A stretch of DNA of 19,464 nt from assembly GCA_903834675.1 (NCBI GenBank), contig CAILKC010000628.1, positions 1 to 19,464 of the forward strand, written 5' to 3'. The position numbers and the translations under genes are program-made. Under the pieces are notes generated by a model, which saw only the letters and a program-made list of their open reading frames with translations, ran no database searches and was not told the origin of the DNA. This document shows, one piece after another, positions 1 through 7,418 of this stretch; within the stretch, counting starts at the first letter, position 1; each line of letters opens with the position of its first letter. This DNA comes from an uncultured Victivallales bacterium (lineage in GTDB: Bacteria > Verrucomicrobiota > Lentisphaeria > Oligosphaerales > JAFGRS01).

Positions 1-180
1 AAAAATGAACTCCGTATGCACAAACCCTGCTTGCCTTGTTCCCCTGGTTGCGCTATTGTAAGCCAAAGATGAGCTATGGGTGCTGGGTGGTGCGCGTGTA
101 CGTACTGACAGCACACTAGGGTTGATGTGGGTCGAAGTTAGGGTTGCGAGTCTAATGTGTTAGGGCAAGGAGGTCAAACG

Positions 181-819
181 ATGCGCACGCTGTTGGTCAC
201 CGTACCCATTGGGCTGTTGCTCATGGGGTGTGCCCAGGTCCCCAAGCCGTCCACCTATACTTTTAGTTACCAGCGAAAGATGCAGGCGGCACACCACTGG
301 GACATACTGGCGCAGAACATCGCTCAAAGGGTCGTAGAGGAACAGGGCGCTATGGGTGAGGGTGGCATATACGTACAGGCCGGAAAGGGAGTCTTTGGAG
401 CTACCTTTAGCAGCTTAGTCCAAACCGAACTGATGAATTCCGGTGTCGTTCTGGCTGCTGCGCCCCTTGGTGCTGCGGTTTTGGATGTTGATGTGCAATT
501 GATCCGTTATCACGCGAAGTGGCCGCACCGGGCTGACCGCATGCACCCTGGCTTTTGGACTGCTTCAAGCGCGATACTACGTACAGCCGGCAACTGGACC
601 AAGAATATGCTCATCCCTGCCGGCGTGGCGTTTGATCTCTTGGATGGCAGTTCCACGACTCTGACGAAGCACGAGATTGTTATCACGACGTCTATCCAGA
701 AGAATGGGGTCTACGTGATGCGGCAATCCAACATCTTCTACGTCAACGACGCAGATCGCGGACAGTACGTCGACAGTGCCCTTGCCTGTCCTAAGACGGT
801 GGAGGTTGTCGGTCAATGA
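181..819 (+). CDS. Predicted lipoprotein, diverged relative of its FlgO-like neighbour
   Basis: A 212-aa protein of unrecognised family. Residues 1-17 form a lipoprotein signal peptide with lipobox LMGC and acylated Cys17, so it should be anchored in an envelope membrane. The start at 181 is preferred over an in-frame start at 157 because AAGGAGG (167-173) lies 7 nt before it and the signal peptide begins there. The mature part shares its layout with the next gene: an LA..IA helix (about 43-50), then GGIYV (61-65), then F..LVQTEL (76-84), matching LAT..., GGILI and FGRIVSEQI in the neighbour. I infer a diverged tandem paralogue, possibly partnering it. A weak upstream promoter candidate is TTGCCT (31-36), 17 nt, TATTGT (54-59). 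The gene is real; its function is unknown. Confidence 0.8.
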   Translation: MRTLLVTVPIGLLLMGCAQVPKPSTYTFSYQRKMQAAHHWDILAQNIAQRVVEEQGAMGEGGIYVQAGKGVFGATFSSLVQTELMNSGVVLAAAPLGAAVLDVDVQLIRYHAKWPHRADRMHPGFWTASSAILRTAGNWTKNMLIPAGVAFDLLDGSSTTLTKHEIVITTSIQKNGVYVMRQSNIFYVNDADRGQYVDSALACPKTVEVVGQ

Positions 820-830
820 AGGAGACAATC

Positions 831-1472
831 ATGTCAAATCACAGAGTGTTCATTTCATCCGTGTGCGGCGCTCTACTGGCGGTCTTGCTGACCGGTTGCG
901 CCACGTACAGTCGCCCCAACCGAAGTTTGTTACATTACAGCCAGCGTGCCGCCGACAAGTTGGCGACAAACTTGGAGCAGCCCATGGCTCCTGGAGACGG
1001 TGGCATTCTCATCGCTAGCATGGTCAACGTAGACGATCTGACGGACTCCTCTTCCTTCGGCAGGATCGTTTCCGAGCAGATCGCTTCGACGCTGTCGGGT
1101 GAGCCACACATGTTCCCGGTCATTGAGGTGAGGTTGCGCCAGAATATCTTCCTGAAGGAAAGGGCGGGCGAGTTCCTGCTCTCGCGCGAGATCATGGACC
1201 TTAGCAAGAAGCACTCGGCGCAGGCTCTGTTGGTGGGAACCTACGCGGTGAGCCATGAGGCTGTCTATGTTTCGGCGCGCATTGTCAACCCCATCTCTAA
1301 CCAGATCGTGTCGTCCTACGACTTCACCGTGCCGTTCGACGACAACACAAGGACGCTGCTGGGCTATAAGCGCATATATCGTCCCGGCTGGTGGAGCCGC
1401 ATATGGGGAAGCAAAGATGTCTGGAGCAAAGGTGATCGCGATTACTATAAGTACTATCCTGACTATCTGTGA
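831..1472 (+). CDS. FlgO-like outer-membrane lipoprotein
   Basis: A 213-aa lipoprotein with a signal peptide ending in lipobox LTGC (Cys23). The mature region follows the FlgO-domain pattern: an amphipathic helix (about 36-50), a GGILIASMVNVDDL strand with an SSSFGR turn (73-78), an FLLSRE segment (115-120) and a QALLVGTYAV strand (131-140). FlgO in Vibrio is a flagellum-associated outer-membrane lipoprotein, but the domain is widespread in proteins with no flagellar link, and no flagellar gene is visible here, so a motility role is not claimed. The start at 831 has AAGGAG at 819-824; an alternative ATG at 816 overlaps the stop of the previous gene and adds five residues. Spacing of 11 nt and the terminator after the gene make the two lipoproteins a bicistronic unit. 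Confidence 0.75.
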   Translation: MSNHRVFISSVCGALLAVLLTGCATYSRPNRSLLHYSQRAADKLATNLEQPMAPGDGGILIASMVNVDDLTDSSSFGRIVSEQIASTLSGEPHMFPVIEVRLRQNIFLKERAGEFLLSREIMDLSKKHSAQALLVGTYAVSHEAVYVSARIVNPISNQIVSSYDFTVPFDDNTRTLLGYKRIYRPGWWSRIWGSKDVWSKGDRDYYKYYPDYL

Positions 1473-1502
1473 CTTAGTCTGAGAAGTACTGATGATTTGT
1501 AG

Positions 1503-1551
1503 CAGCGCCTGTCGGAGACCCTTGGGGGCTTTGACAGGCGCTGTCGTTTTT
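1503..1551 (+). terminator. Intrinsic terminator of the lipoprotein pair
   Basis: A perfect 11-bp stem pairs CAGCGCCTGTC (1503-1513) with GACAGGCGCTG (1533-1543) around a 19-nt loop. A five-T run follows at 1547-1551. It lies 31 nt after the stop codon of the FlgO-like gene and is the expected end of that transcript. Confidence 0.85.
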
Positions 1552-1875
1552 GGCCTCCCGGACATATTTCAGTGCCGAGGGTAGAGCTGGCAATAATGAC
1601 GTTGTTTGGCCTTGCCGGTCTGTCTGCAAGCGGGTTCCTACCGTGGACGGGTCAAAGATCTACAGGTCGCGATAGGCTCAGTATGGACACGGGGCGAGTA
1701 GGTTTTGCGTTGCCTGCACTCATGGCATCCATTGCTTCCCGTGAGGTCGGCCTACGTGCAATTAACTTGTGACTCCGCTTACTAGGGCCGTTGCTCAGGG
1801 TCCAGAGTGCCGCGTCTCAAAGCTCTTCGCAATTCCGCAATTTTTGTCGGTTGACATGGCTTAGGGTGGCGTTAA

Positions 1876-2041
1876 GGTTCGCGGTAACTACTCAGGTGGG
1901 TCGCCGTGTTCGCAGTACCAGCTTCAGCCGGGTTCCGGCGGCGGAGGTCCGCCTCCGAGACGAGGGACTCCGCCTGAAGGCGGTACTACAAACGGGGACG
2001 CGCCACGCTCCAACCGGATACCTGAGTAGTTACGGTTCGCG
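1876..2041. mobile_element. Miniature inverted-repeat element with 8-bp target duplication, IS66-like ends
   Basis: The 150-bp core (1884-2033) is bounded by perfect 14-bp terminal inverted repeats, GTAACTACTCAGGT (1884-1897) and ACCTGAGTAGTTAC (2020-2033). It is flanked by a perfect 8-bp direct repeat, GGTTCGCG (1876-1883 and 2034-2041), as expected for a target-site duplication. GTAA-type tips and an 8-bp duplication are the known signature of the IS66 family, so I infer a non-autonomous IS66-related MITE. Both arms reach an AGTACC motif followed by CTTCAG-containing palindromes, so the interior is an imperfect inverted repeat. It encodes no protein. The intact duplication suggests a fairly recent insertion. 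Confidence 0.8.
1970..1988. repeat. REP-like palindrome (GTAGTACCGCCTTCAGGCGG family)
   Basis: CCGCCTGAAGGCGG (1970-1983) is a self-complementary hairpin followed by TACTA. Read on the minus strand it is TAGTACCGCCTTCAGGCGG. From memory, this motif is highly repeated in Planctomycetes and Verrucomicrobia-type genomes, where shadow ORFs read 'VVPPSGG'. A related copy in opposite orientation, AGTACCAGCTTCAGCCGG, lies at 1914-1931. Both sit inside the miniature element. Confidence 0.6.
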
Positions 2042-2112
2042 TTAGTACTGGGTTGTTCGCGCATCGTAGCGCACTCGTGTTGTTCTGCAAGTATCGCCGA
2101 GAGGACGGGCCT

Positions 2113-2970
2113 ATGGCAGACCCTGCAGTCACCGCTGTGATCCCATGTTTCAACCACGGGCAGTTTGTCGAGAGGGCCGTGGACAGCGTTCTCGGTCAGA
2201 CCTATGGGGACGTACGCATCATTGTTGTGGACGACGGTTCCACTGACTCACATACCATCAAGGTGCTGCAAGCCCTGGACCGCCCCCGAACGGTGGTCCT
2301 GCGTAAACAGAATGATCATGTGGCTGCCGCGCGAAATTCTGGGATTAGAATGACGTCATCGCGGTATATTCTTACTCTTGATGCGGATGACTATTTTGAG
2401 CCCCAATTCCTTCAGATGGCGGTCGCGGTTCTCGACGAAGAGGACACAGTTGGAGTTGTAACCTGCTGTGTGCGGTCATCCGGCTGCCGAACGGACACAT
2501 ACAATCCTAAGGGTGGCGGTACGTCCGATTTCCTGATGCGGAACTGTTCCCGCGCCAGTGCTCTGTTTCGGCGGCAATGCTGGGAGAGGGTGGGCGGCTA
2601 CAACGAGACGATGAAGAAAGGCTACGAGGATTGGGATTTTTGGATTTCCATCACGGCACATGGGTGGAGCGTCCATTGCCTCCCCGGTGTACTGCTAAAC
2701 TACCGCTGCGGCAGTCAGAGCATGGTGACTGGCGCAGACGCGCTTCGACCTGAACTGGTGCGCCAGCTCGTGCGAAACCACCTAGAACTCTACCGTGATC
2801 ACGTGGCCGACGTCGTGTATGCCAAGGAGTGCCACATACAGTCTCTCGAGCGCCGCCTGGACGAATTGCGCGGTTCCACTGCGTACCGAATTGGGCGCTG
2901 TTTCACTGAACCTATGACTGCCCTCGCTGTGACTTTCGGCAAGGTCATCAGGTCGCGGCATGCTGTTTAA
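2113..2970 (+). CDS. Glycosyltransferase family 2 (GT-A fold)
   Basis: A 285-aa GT2 enzyme expected to transfer a sugar from a nucleotide-sugar donor to a glycan or lipid-linked acceptor in the cytoplasm. Motifs in order: VIPCFNHG (9-16); nucleotide-binding DDGSTD (40-45); RNSG (74-77); the metal-binding DADD (90-93); and the acceptor-side YEDWDFW (171-177) carrying the likely catalytic base. The C-terminus (about 238-262) is a short coiled coil ending in LRGSTAYRIGR, common in GT2 enzymes of polysaccharide clusters. There is no membrane segment. The ATG at 2113 has GAGAGGA 7 nt upstream; an in-frame TTG at 2053 is less likely. It overlaps the MBOAT gene by 11 nt, so the two should be translationally coupled. 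The sugar and acceptor cannot be read from sequence. Confidence 0.9.
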   Translation: MADPAVTAVIPCFNHGQFVERAVDSVLGQTYGDVRIIVVDDGSTDSHTIKVLQALDRPRTVVLRKQNDHVAAARNSGIRMTSSRYILTLDADDYFEPQFLQMAVAVLDEEDTVGVVTCCVRSSGCRTDTYNPKGGGTSDFLMRNCSRASALFRRQCWERVGGYNETMKKGYEDWDFWISITAHGWSVHCLPGVLLNYRCGSQSMVTGADALRPELVRQLVRNHLELYRDHVADVVYAKECHIQSLERRLDELRGSTAYRIGRCFTEPMTALAVTFGKVIRSRHAV

Positions 2971-4381
2971 CTCTCTACAGTTCCTCATCTTCTTCATCGC
3001 GGTGCTGTGCCTGTACCGGCGCATGTCACACCGCGGGCAGAACTGGATGCTGCTGGTCGCCAGTTACATCTTCTACGGTGCCTGGGACTGGCGCTTCCTG
3101 ATCCTGTTCTTCATCACGACATTCACGGACTACTGCTGTGCTCTGTTGGTGGCAGGATCAGGCTCGTCGGGACATCGCAAGGGGTTTCTGGCGCTGAGCG
3201 TGGCTGTCAATATGGGCATTCTCGGCTTCTTCAAGTATGCCAATTTTTTCAGCGACAGCCTGGCGGACTTGTTTGCTGCGTTCGGCTTACAGTTTCATCC
3301 TCTAACCATGGCGATCATCCTGCCGGTTGGTATCTCGTTCTACACCTTTCAGAGCATGAGTTACACCATCGATGTCTACCGCGGCGAGCTCGCGCCCTGC
3401 CGAAACTTCTTCGACTATGCGCTCTACGTATCTTTCTTTCCGCAGTTGGTTGCAGGACCGGTGGAACGGGCCACGCACCTGCTGCCGCAAGTGCTGCAAC
3501 CGCGCCGGGTTACGAGGGAGTATGTATCCGAAGGGTTGTACCTGATCCTTTGGGGATTGTTCAAGAAGGTCTTCGTGGCCGACAATATGGCGTCGATTGT
3601 AGGGCCGATCTTCGCGCAGCACGCAGGGTTCAGCAGTACGCAGGTATGCCTCGGCACGCTGGCCTTTGCCTTCCAGATCTACGGCGATTTCTCCGGCTAC
3701 TCGGACATTGCGCGAGGCACCGCCAGGCTGCTTGGCTTTGACATCATGAGGAACTTCAACCTTCCCTACTTCGCGCGCAGCCCGCAAGACTTCTGGCGCC
3801 GCTGGCACATTAGTCTGTCGACGTGGCTGCGGGACTACCTGTACATCCCCTTGGGCGGAAACCGCAAGGGGGGGGTGCGGACCTATGTGAACCTGATGGC
3901 GACCATGGTTCTTGGCGGACTCTGGCACGGCGCGTCGTGGACGTTTGTGATCTGGGGCGCCTACCACGGTCTGTTACTCTCCATCCATCGCGCCTGGGGT
4001 GAATGGCGCGAGCGCGGCGGCAAGCCGCTTGGCGCACCCGCCAACCTTGTAGTCCAGGGATTGCAGATGGGGTTGATGTTCGCCTTGACTCTTTACGGTT
4101 GGCTGATCTTCCGGTGCCAAAGCTTCGGACAACTTCGCGAGATGACTCTAGGGCTATGTCGGATAGACTTCGATCCATCACTGCTTCGCGGCCTGGCCAA
4201 GATACTGTTTTACACGGCCATCTTGGGGGGCGTACAGTTGGCTCAGTACGTCAGCCGGGATCCGGACATCGTACGCAGGCAACGGCCGGTGCTGCAGGCG
4301 TGCTTCTATCTGATCGTCTTCTACATGCTCTTGCTGTTTGGCGTGTTGAACTCACAGTCTTTCATCTATTTCCAGTTTTAG
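2960..4381 (+). CDS. MBOAT-family O-acyltransferase (AlgI-like)
   Basis: A 473-aa polytopic membrane protein of the AlgI/DltB branch of MBOAT enzymes, which move acetyl or acyl groups across the membrane onto extracytoplasmic polysaccharide. The N-terminus NSLQFLIFF..SYIFYGAWDW (4-44) and QSMSYTIDVYRGE (131-143) are family hallmarks. RRWHISLSTWLRDYLYIPLGGNRKG (from 280) and GGLWHGASWTF (319-329) hold the conserved active-site region, with the invariant His323 present; His283 and His336 are also conserved. Length is normal for AlgI. The start overlaps the end of the glycosyltransferase (ATGCTGTTTAA), and the SGNH-like gene begins 2 nt after its stop, indicating one operon. The likely role is O-acetylation of the glycan made with the neighbouring enzyme; acetyl as the donor group is inferred. 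Confidence 0.92.
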   Translation: MLFNSLQFLIFFIAVLCLYRRMSHRGQNWMLLVASYIFYGAWDWRFLILFFITTFTDYCCALLVAGSGSSGHRKGFLALSVAVNMGILGFFKYANFFSDSLADLFAAFGLQFHPLTMAIILPVGISFYTFQSMSYTIDVYRGELAPCRNFFDYALYVSFFPQLVAGPVERATHLLPQVLQPRRVTREYVSEGLYLILWGLFKKVFVADNMASIVGPIFAQHAGFSSTQVCLGTLAFAFQIYGDFSGYSDIARGTARLLGFDIMRNFNLPYFARSPQDFWRRWHISLSTWLRDYLYIPLGGNRKGGVRTYVNLMATMVLGGLWHGASWTFVIWGAYHGLLLSIHRAWGEWRERGGKPLGAPANLVVQGLQMGLMFALTLYGWLIFRCQSFGQLREMTLGLCRIDFDPSLLRGLAKILFYTAILGGVQLAQYVSRDPDIVRRQRPVLQACFYLIVFYMLLLFGVLNSQSFIYFQF

Positions 4382-4383
4382 AC

Positions 4384-5409
4384 ATGAAACACATGCTGCA
4401 TTGCATCCGAAACAACACCGGGCTGACGTCCATGGTCTGGTTCGTCGGCGCGGTGTTGATTATCGAAGCCACCTTGGCGGTATGGGGGCCCGAGAGCACG
4501 TTAGTCAACGAGTACCGCCAGGTGCTGGCCAGGGCCCGCAGCGAACCGGCACCAGACCTCTTGGTGATGGGCGACTCCGTGGCGCGGGGCTCGATCCTGA
4601 CCGGTGTCCTGCGCGAGCAACTCGGCAAAGACACAAGCATCCGCAACGATGCCATGCAGGGCACAGGTCCGGAGATCGCCTACTTCACTCTCAAGCGCAT
4701 GGTCAGCGCGGGCCAGGTCCCGGGGGCCATCCTGTACGCACCTTCGCCGCACACCTTTGTTTCTACCCGAATGCATATCGCCGCTGGGGGGTTCTGCACG
4801 TGGGCTGAAATGGTCGAGCTTGTGCGTGATGGACGCGACCGGATGGACATCCTGGGCAATACGCTGCTGCGATTCTCCTACACCTTACGCTACCGTGAAC
4901 AGATCGCGGAGTTGCTCAGGGGCCACCGCGAGGTATGTGCCCTGTTTTCCCAACCCGAGCTCGATGAAGACAAGCGGATGGTCGGCTATGAGCGAGACCG
5001 GACACAGCGAGAGCAGGTCGACCACAGCCAGCAGGCAGTCAAGGCGCTGTTCCGGATGCCCTTCTCGGTGGCACCCATTAACCGCCTCTACCTGGACCGT
5101 TTCCTCGCCCTGGCGCGGAGGCACGGGATCCAAGTGTACTGGGCGACGCCACCGTGCCCACAGCGCGGTTACGACAGCCGTGAACAGTTCGGCTTCAACA
5201 CCGACTACTACCGTTTCCTGGACAAACTCGCGATGCGCCCACAAGTAACGGTGCTGTTGCGCGAGTTCCCGATCTACCCCGACGCAGACTTCAGCGACCA
5301 GACCCACTTCGACATCCCGGCGTCTCGCCGGTTCAGCACGGATTTGGGTCGACGCCTGAAGATAGCCTGGAAGGCGGGTGCCCGGATCGATCTACGGTCA
5401 CCGCCGTAA
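4384..5409 (+). CDS. SGNH/AlgX-like O-acetyltransferase partner of the MBOAT protein
   Basis: A 341-aa protein with one N-terminal membrane anchor (about 14-34, SMVWFVGAVLIIEATLAVW) and an extracytoplasmic domain. It shows an SGNH-type active site: GDS at 63-65 (nucleophile Ser65) and a C-terminal DQTH block (Asp305, His308). Such proteins (AlgX/AlgJ, DUF1574-type) accept acetyl groups exported by an MBOAT partner and place them on polysaccharide, and the gene begins 2 nt after the MBOAT stop. The ATG at 4384 is chosen because upstream frame lies wholly inside the MBOAT gene and the anchor starts here; there is no clear ribosome binding site, so translation is probably coupled. The family match is by motif only; a hydrolase (esterase) role is the alternative. 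Confidence 0.8.
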   Translation: MKHMLHCIRNNTGLTSMVWFVGAVLIIEATLAVWGPESTLVNEYRQVLARARSEPAPDLLVMGDSVARGSILTGVLREQLGKDTSIRNDAMQGTGPEIAYFTLKRMVSAGQVPGAILYAPSPHTFVSTRMHIAAGGFCTWAEMVELVRDGRDRMDILGNTLLRFSYTLRYREQIAELLRGHREVCALFSQPELDEDKRMVGYERDRTQREQVDHSQQAVKALFRMPFSVAPINRLYLDRFLALARRHGIQVYWATPPCPQRGYDSREQFGFNTDYYRFLDKLAMRPQVTVLLREFPIYPDADFSDQTHFDIPASRRFSTDLGRRLKIAWKAGARIDLRSPP

Positions 5410-5429
5410 GGTCCTGAGTCCCGCGGGGG

Positions 5430-7130
5430 TCAGCGCCGGAGCGAGTACACCGCATAGCGAGGGGTTCGCCGCAGCACGGGGTACTCTGAGAGCGCCCGTT
5501 CGAGGTCAGGCTGTTGGGCCAGGTCACCGAAATCGGACACCACGAAGTACTCCATCTCGGGGTGCTTGGACAACATATCCATCAGACGCCGATCAGCGGA
5601 CTCGGGACTCCCGCCGCCTAGACGGCAGGCGCGAAGCCAGTCAATCGTAGGCCAGCGGACCCCGGAGAACTCGCCTAGATAGGTCAACGCAGCTCCACCA
5701 TCCTTACCAAGAAAGACGGTATGGACGCTATGCTGCACAAGTTGTCCTACCGCCACAGCGTCAGCGATGTCCGCATCAACCCCTATCGAGCCAGGGATCA
5801 GGTATCCCAGAAATTTCTGCGGGACTCCGAACGCCGCCCCGCAGACCTTTGCGGCGGACTTGAGGCACTGCCGCCCCGACATCTGGTCGCGACGCAGGAG
5901 GGAGATGGCTCCCGCTGCGGTGCCTGCCGCAACGATCAAGAGACAGACGGCAAGCACGACGCGCGTCGTCAACCACGCCAGGCGACGCTCCAGCCCCACG
6001 ACCGCCAGAGCCAGTGGCCCCAAGCAGAGGGCGGCGATGGGAAGAACCTGGAGATGGTAGTAGTCGTGAGTGTGAGTGTGGAAGGTAAAGGTCAGCGCGA
6101 ACACCGCGTAGCCCAGCCAGATGCCGGTCAAGGCGCCTTGGTGGGGACGTCGTTCTGGCAGCAGTGTGAAGCCGACTAAGCCGAGCAGGAGCGGCACGAT
6201 GCCGACAACCCGGATCATCATCGCCGCGAGACCGTGCCAGAAGACATGCGTTAGCAGGAGTGCGGGCACGATGCTCCACGCGGCCTGACTCGCCAGATCG
6301 CTACTCGCAGTATCGACGTGCGTCTTAGACAGATAGTACGCCACCGGCAGACAGAGCACGGCGCCTAGCAACAGGGTGTACGGGCTGGTGAGTGTGCGCT
6401 TCAGTCCGTGCCGCCGCAGCGACCCGATTCCATAGCATCCTCCTAGTACGAACAGGCAAACCGGTTTAACGAACACGGCAGCAGCACAAAGTCCCGCGGC
6501 CATCAATATCCGTGCTGCACTTTCGCGTTCGGCAAAGTGCAGCAGTCCAAGAAGGCCCGCCAGTTGCAGGCAGATCATCAGGGGGTCGGACTGGAAACTC
6601 CGCGACGCCAGAATGCCGAAGGGCATGAAGAGAAAGAAGACCACGGACAGGAGCGCGCTCGGCGGCGACGCCAGTCTGGATCCGATGCGATAGAGCAGCA
6701 CCGCCCCCAGCAGCCAGAAGCCCACCGAAAGAGCCCGAGGTATCCATAGCACCTCACGTCCCGCCAGGCGGTAGGCCGACACGGCGGCCCACTCCATGAT
6801 GTGTGGTTCGAGGTTCATCTGATTGCTCCGGTTCCGCTCAGCCACCAGCAGCCGCCACGGTGGCTCATCACTACGGCCGGAAAGGTAATCAAATCGCGCA
6901 ATCGTGGCTCCCATGAATTGTCGCGCTGGATGGAACTCGAGAGGCGGCGTCGCTAAGCCCCACAGCCGTAACACCAGCCCTAAAGCGAGAAGCAGAAGCA
7001 AGATCAACGGCGGGCTTGCCCAAGCGGGCAGCCACTGCTCGACACGGTCGGAACCGCGCTGAAAGCGAGAGCCTGCAAGCCGCCGTAACCTCACGTATCG
7101 TAGCCCCAGTCGGTTCACTCGATTCAGCAT
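5430..7130 (-). CDS. Polytopic GT-C glycosyltransferase (PMT/ArnT-like, GT39/GT83 type)
   Basis: A 566-aa membrane protein with about 10-11 hydrophobic segments (first near 41-59) and a soluble C-terminal tail (about 415-566). After the first segment comes PLEFHPARQF (63-72), in the loop where ArnT and PMT enzymes carry a DE-type catalytic acid; here the acidic residue is Glu65. LEPHIMEW (107-114), SFQSDPLM (178-185) and HTHTHDYYHLQVLP (351-364) resemble conserved features of this superfamily, which uses polyprenyl-phosphate sugars to glycosylate lipids or proteins outside the membrane. The ATG at 7130 with AGGTGG 5 nt upstream is preferred to a GTG at 7181. TGCTACTAT, an extended -10-like site, lies about 30 nt upstream. 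The gene converges on the O-acetylation cassette with a 20-nt gap and no terminator visible. Confidence 0.82.
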   Translation of the reverse strand: MLNRVNRLGLRYVRLRRLAGSRFQRGSDRVEQWLPAWASPPLILLLLLALGLVLRLWGLATPPLEFHPARQFMGATIARFDYLSGRSDEPPWRLLVAERNRSNQMNLEPHIMEWAAVSAYRLAGREVLWIPRALSVGFWLLGAVLLYRIGSRLASPPSALLSVVFFLFMPFGILASRSFQSDPLMICLQLAGLLGLLHFAERESAARILMAAGLCAAAVFVKPVCLFVLGGCYGIGSLRRHGLKRTLTSPYTLLLGAVLCLPVAYYLSKTHVDTASSDLASQAAWSIVPALLLTHVFWHGLAAMMIRVVGIVPLLLGLVGFTLLPERRPHQGALTGIWLGYAVFALTFTFHTHTHDYYHLQVLPIAALCLGPLALAVVGLERRLAWLTTRVVLAVCLLIVAAGTAAGAISLLRRDQMSGRQCLKSAAKVCGAAFGVPQKFLGYLIPGSIGVDADIADAVAVGQLVQHSVHTVFLGKDGGAALTYLGEFSGVRWPTIDWLRACRLGGGSPESADRRLMDMLSKHPEMEYFVVSDFGDLAQQPDLERALSEYPVLRRTPRYAVYSLRR

Positions 7131-7418
7131 GATCCACCTACTCCAGGTCCTGCCGCCGCATAGTAGCAAGAAGAAACACAACTAACGGGTGAGAAGGTGT
7201 GAAGAAATGCGCGCCCGGCCGTCCACAAGCCACTTTACCTGATTCACCCATGCACGATTACGATACCGATTCCGACCCCGATTTCCTCACAGCTTCAGAC
7301 TATCCCGCTGCCAGTCCAGATCAAGCGCCAGATGCGTCACCCGAATTTCAGGTCGTGACCTGCCTCCAGCCACTGCCGGATGGGCTACTGGTGTGGGAAT
7401 CTGGTATCTGCGCCTGGC

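Larger units (their letters stand above)
1552..2112. other. Gene-free intergenic stretch (MITE inside)
   Basis: No convincing gene lies between the terminator and the glycosyltransferase at 2113. The left part (1552-1875) has short open frames without a ribosome binding site or recognisable protein, and nothing else I can identify; TTGACA at 1851-1856 lacks a good -10 partner. The right part is occupied by the miniature element at 1876-2041 (listed separately). The last 70 nt lead into the glycosyltransferase and carry only its ribosome binding site (GAGAGGA, 2099-2105). Confidence 0.6.

Noticed and set aside
1572..2045. Two short plus-strand frames (1572-1772 and 1791-2045)
   Set aside because: No ribosome binding site or recognisable protein; the second runs through the MITE, whose repeat sequence explains its 'VTTQVG'-type translation.
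1924..2157. Minus-strand frame with a PPSGG/Pro-Gly-rich product
   Set aside because: It is the shadow translation of the REP-like repeat, and its other end overlaps the start of the glycosyltransferase gene.
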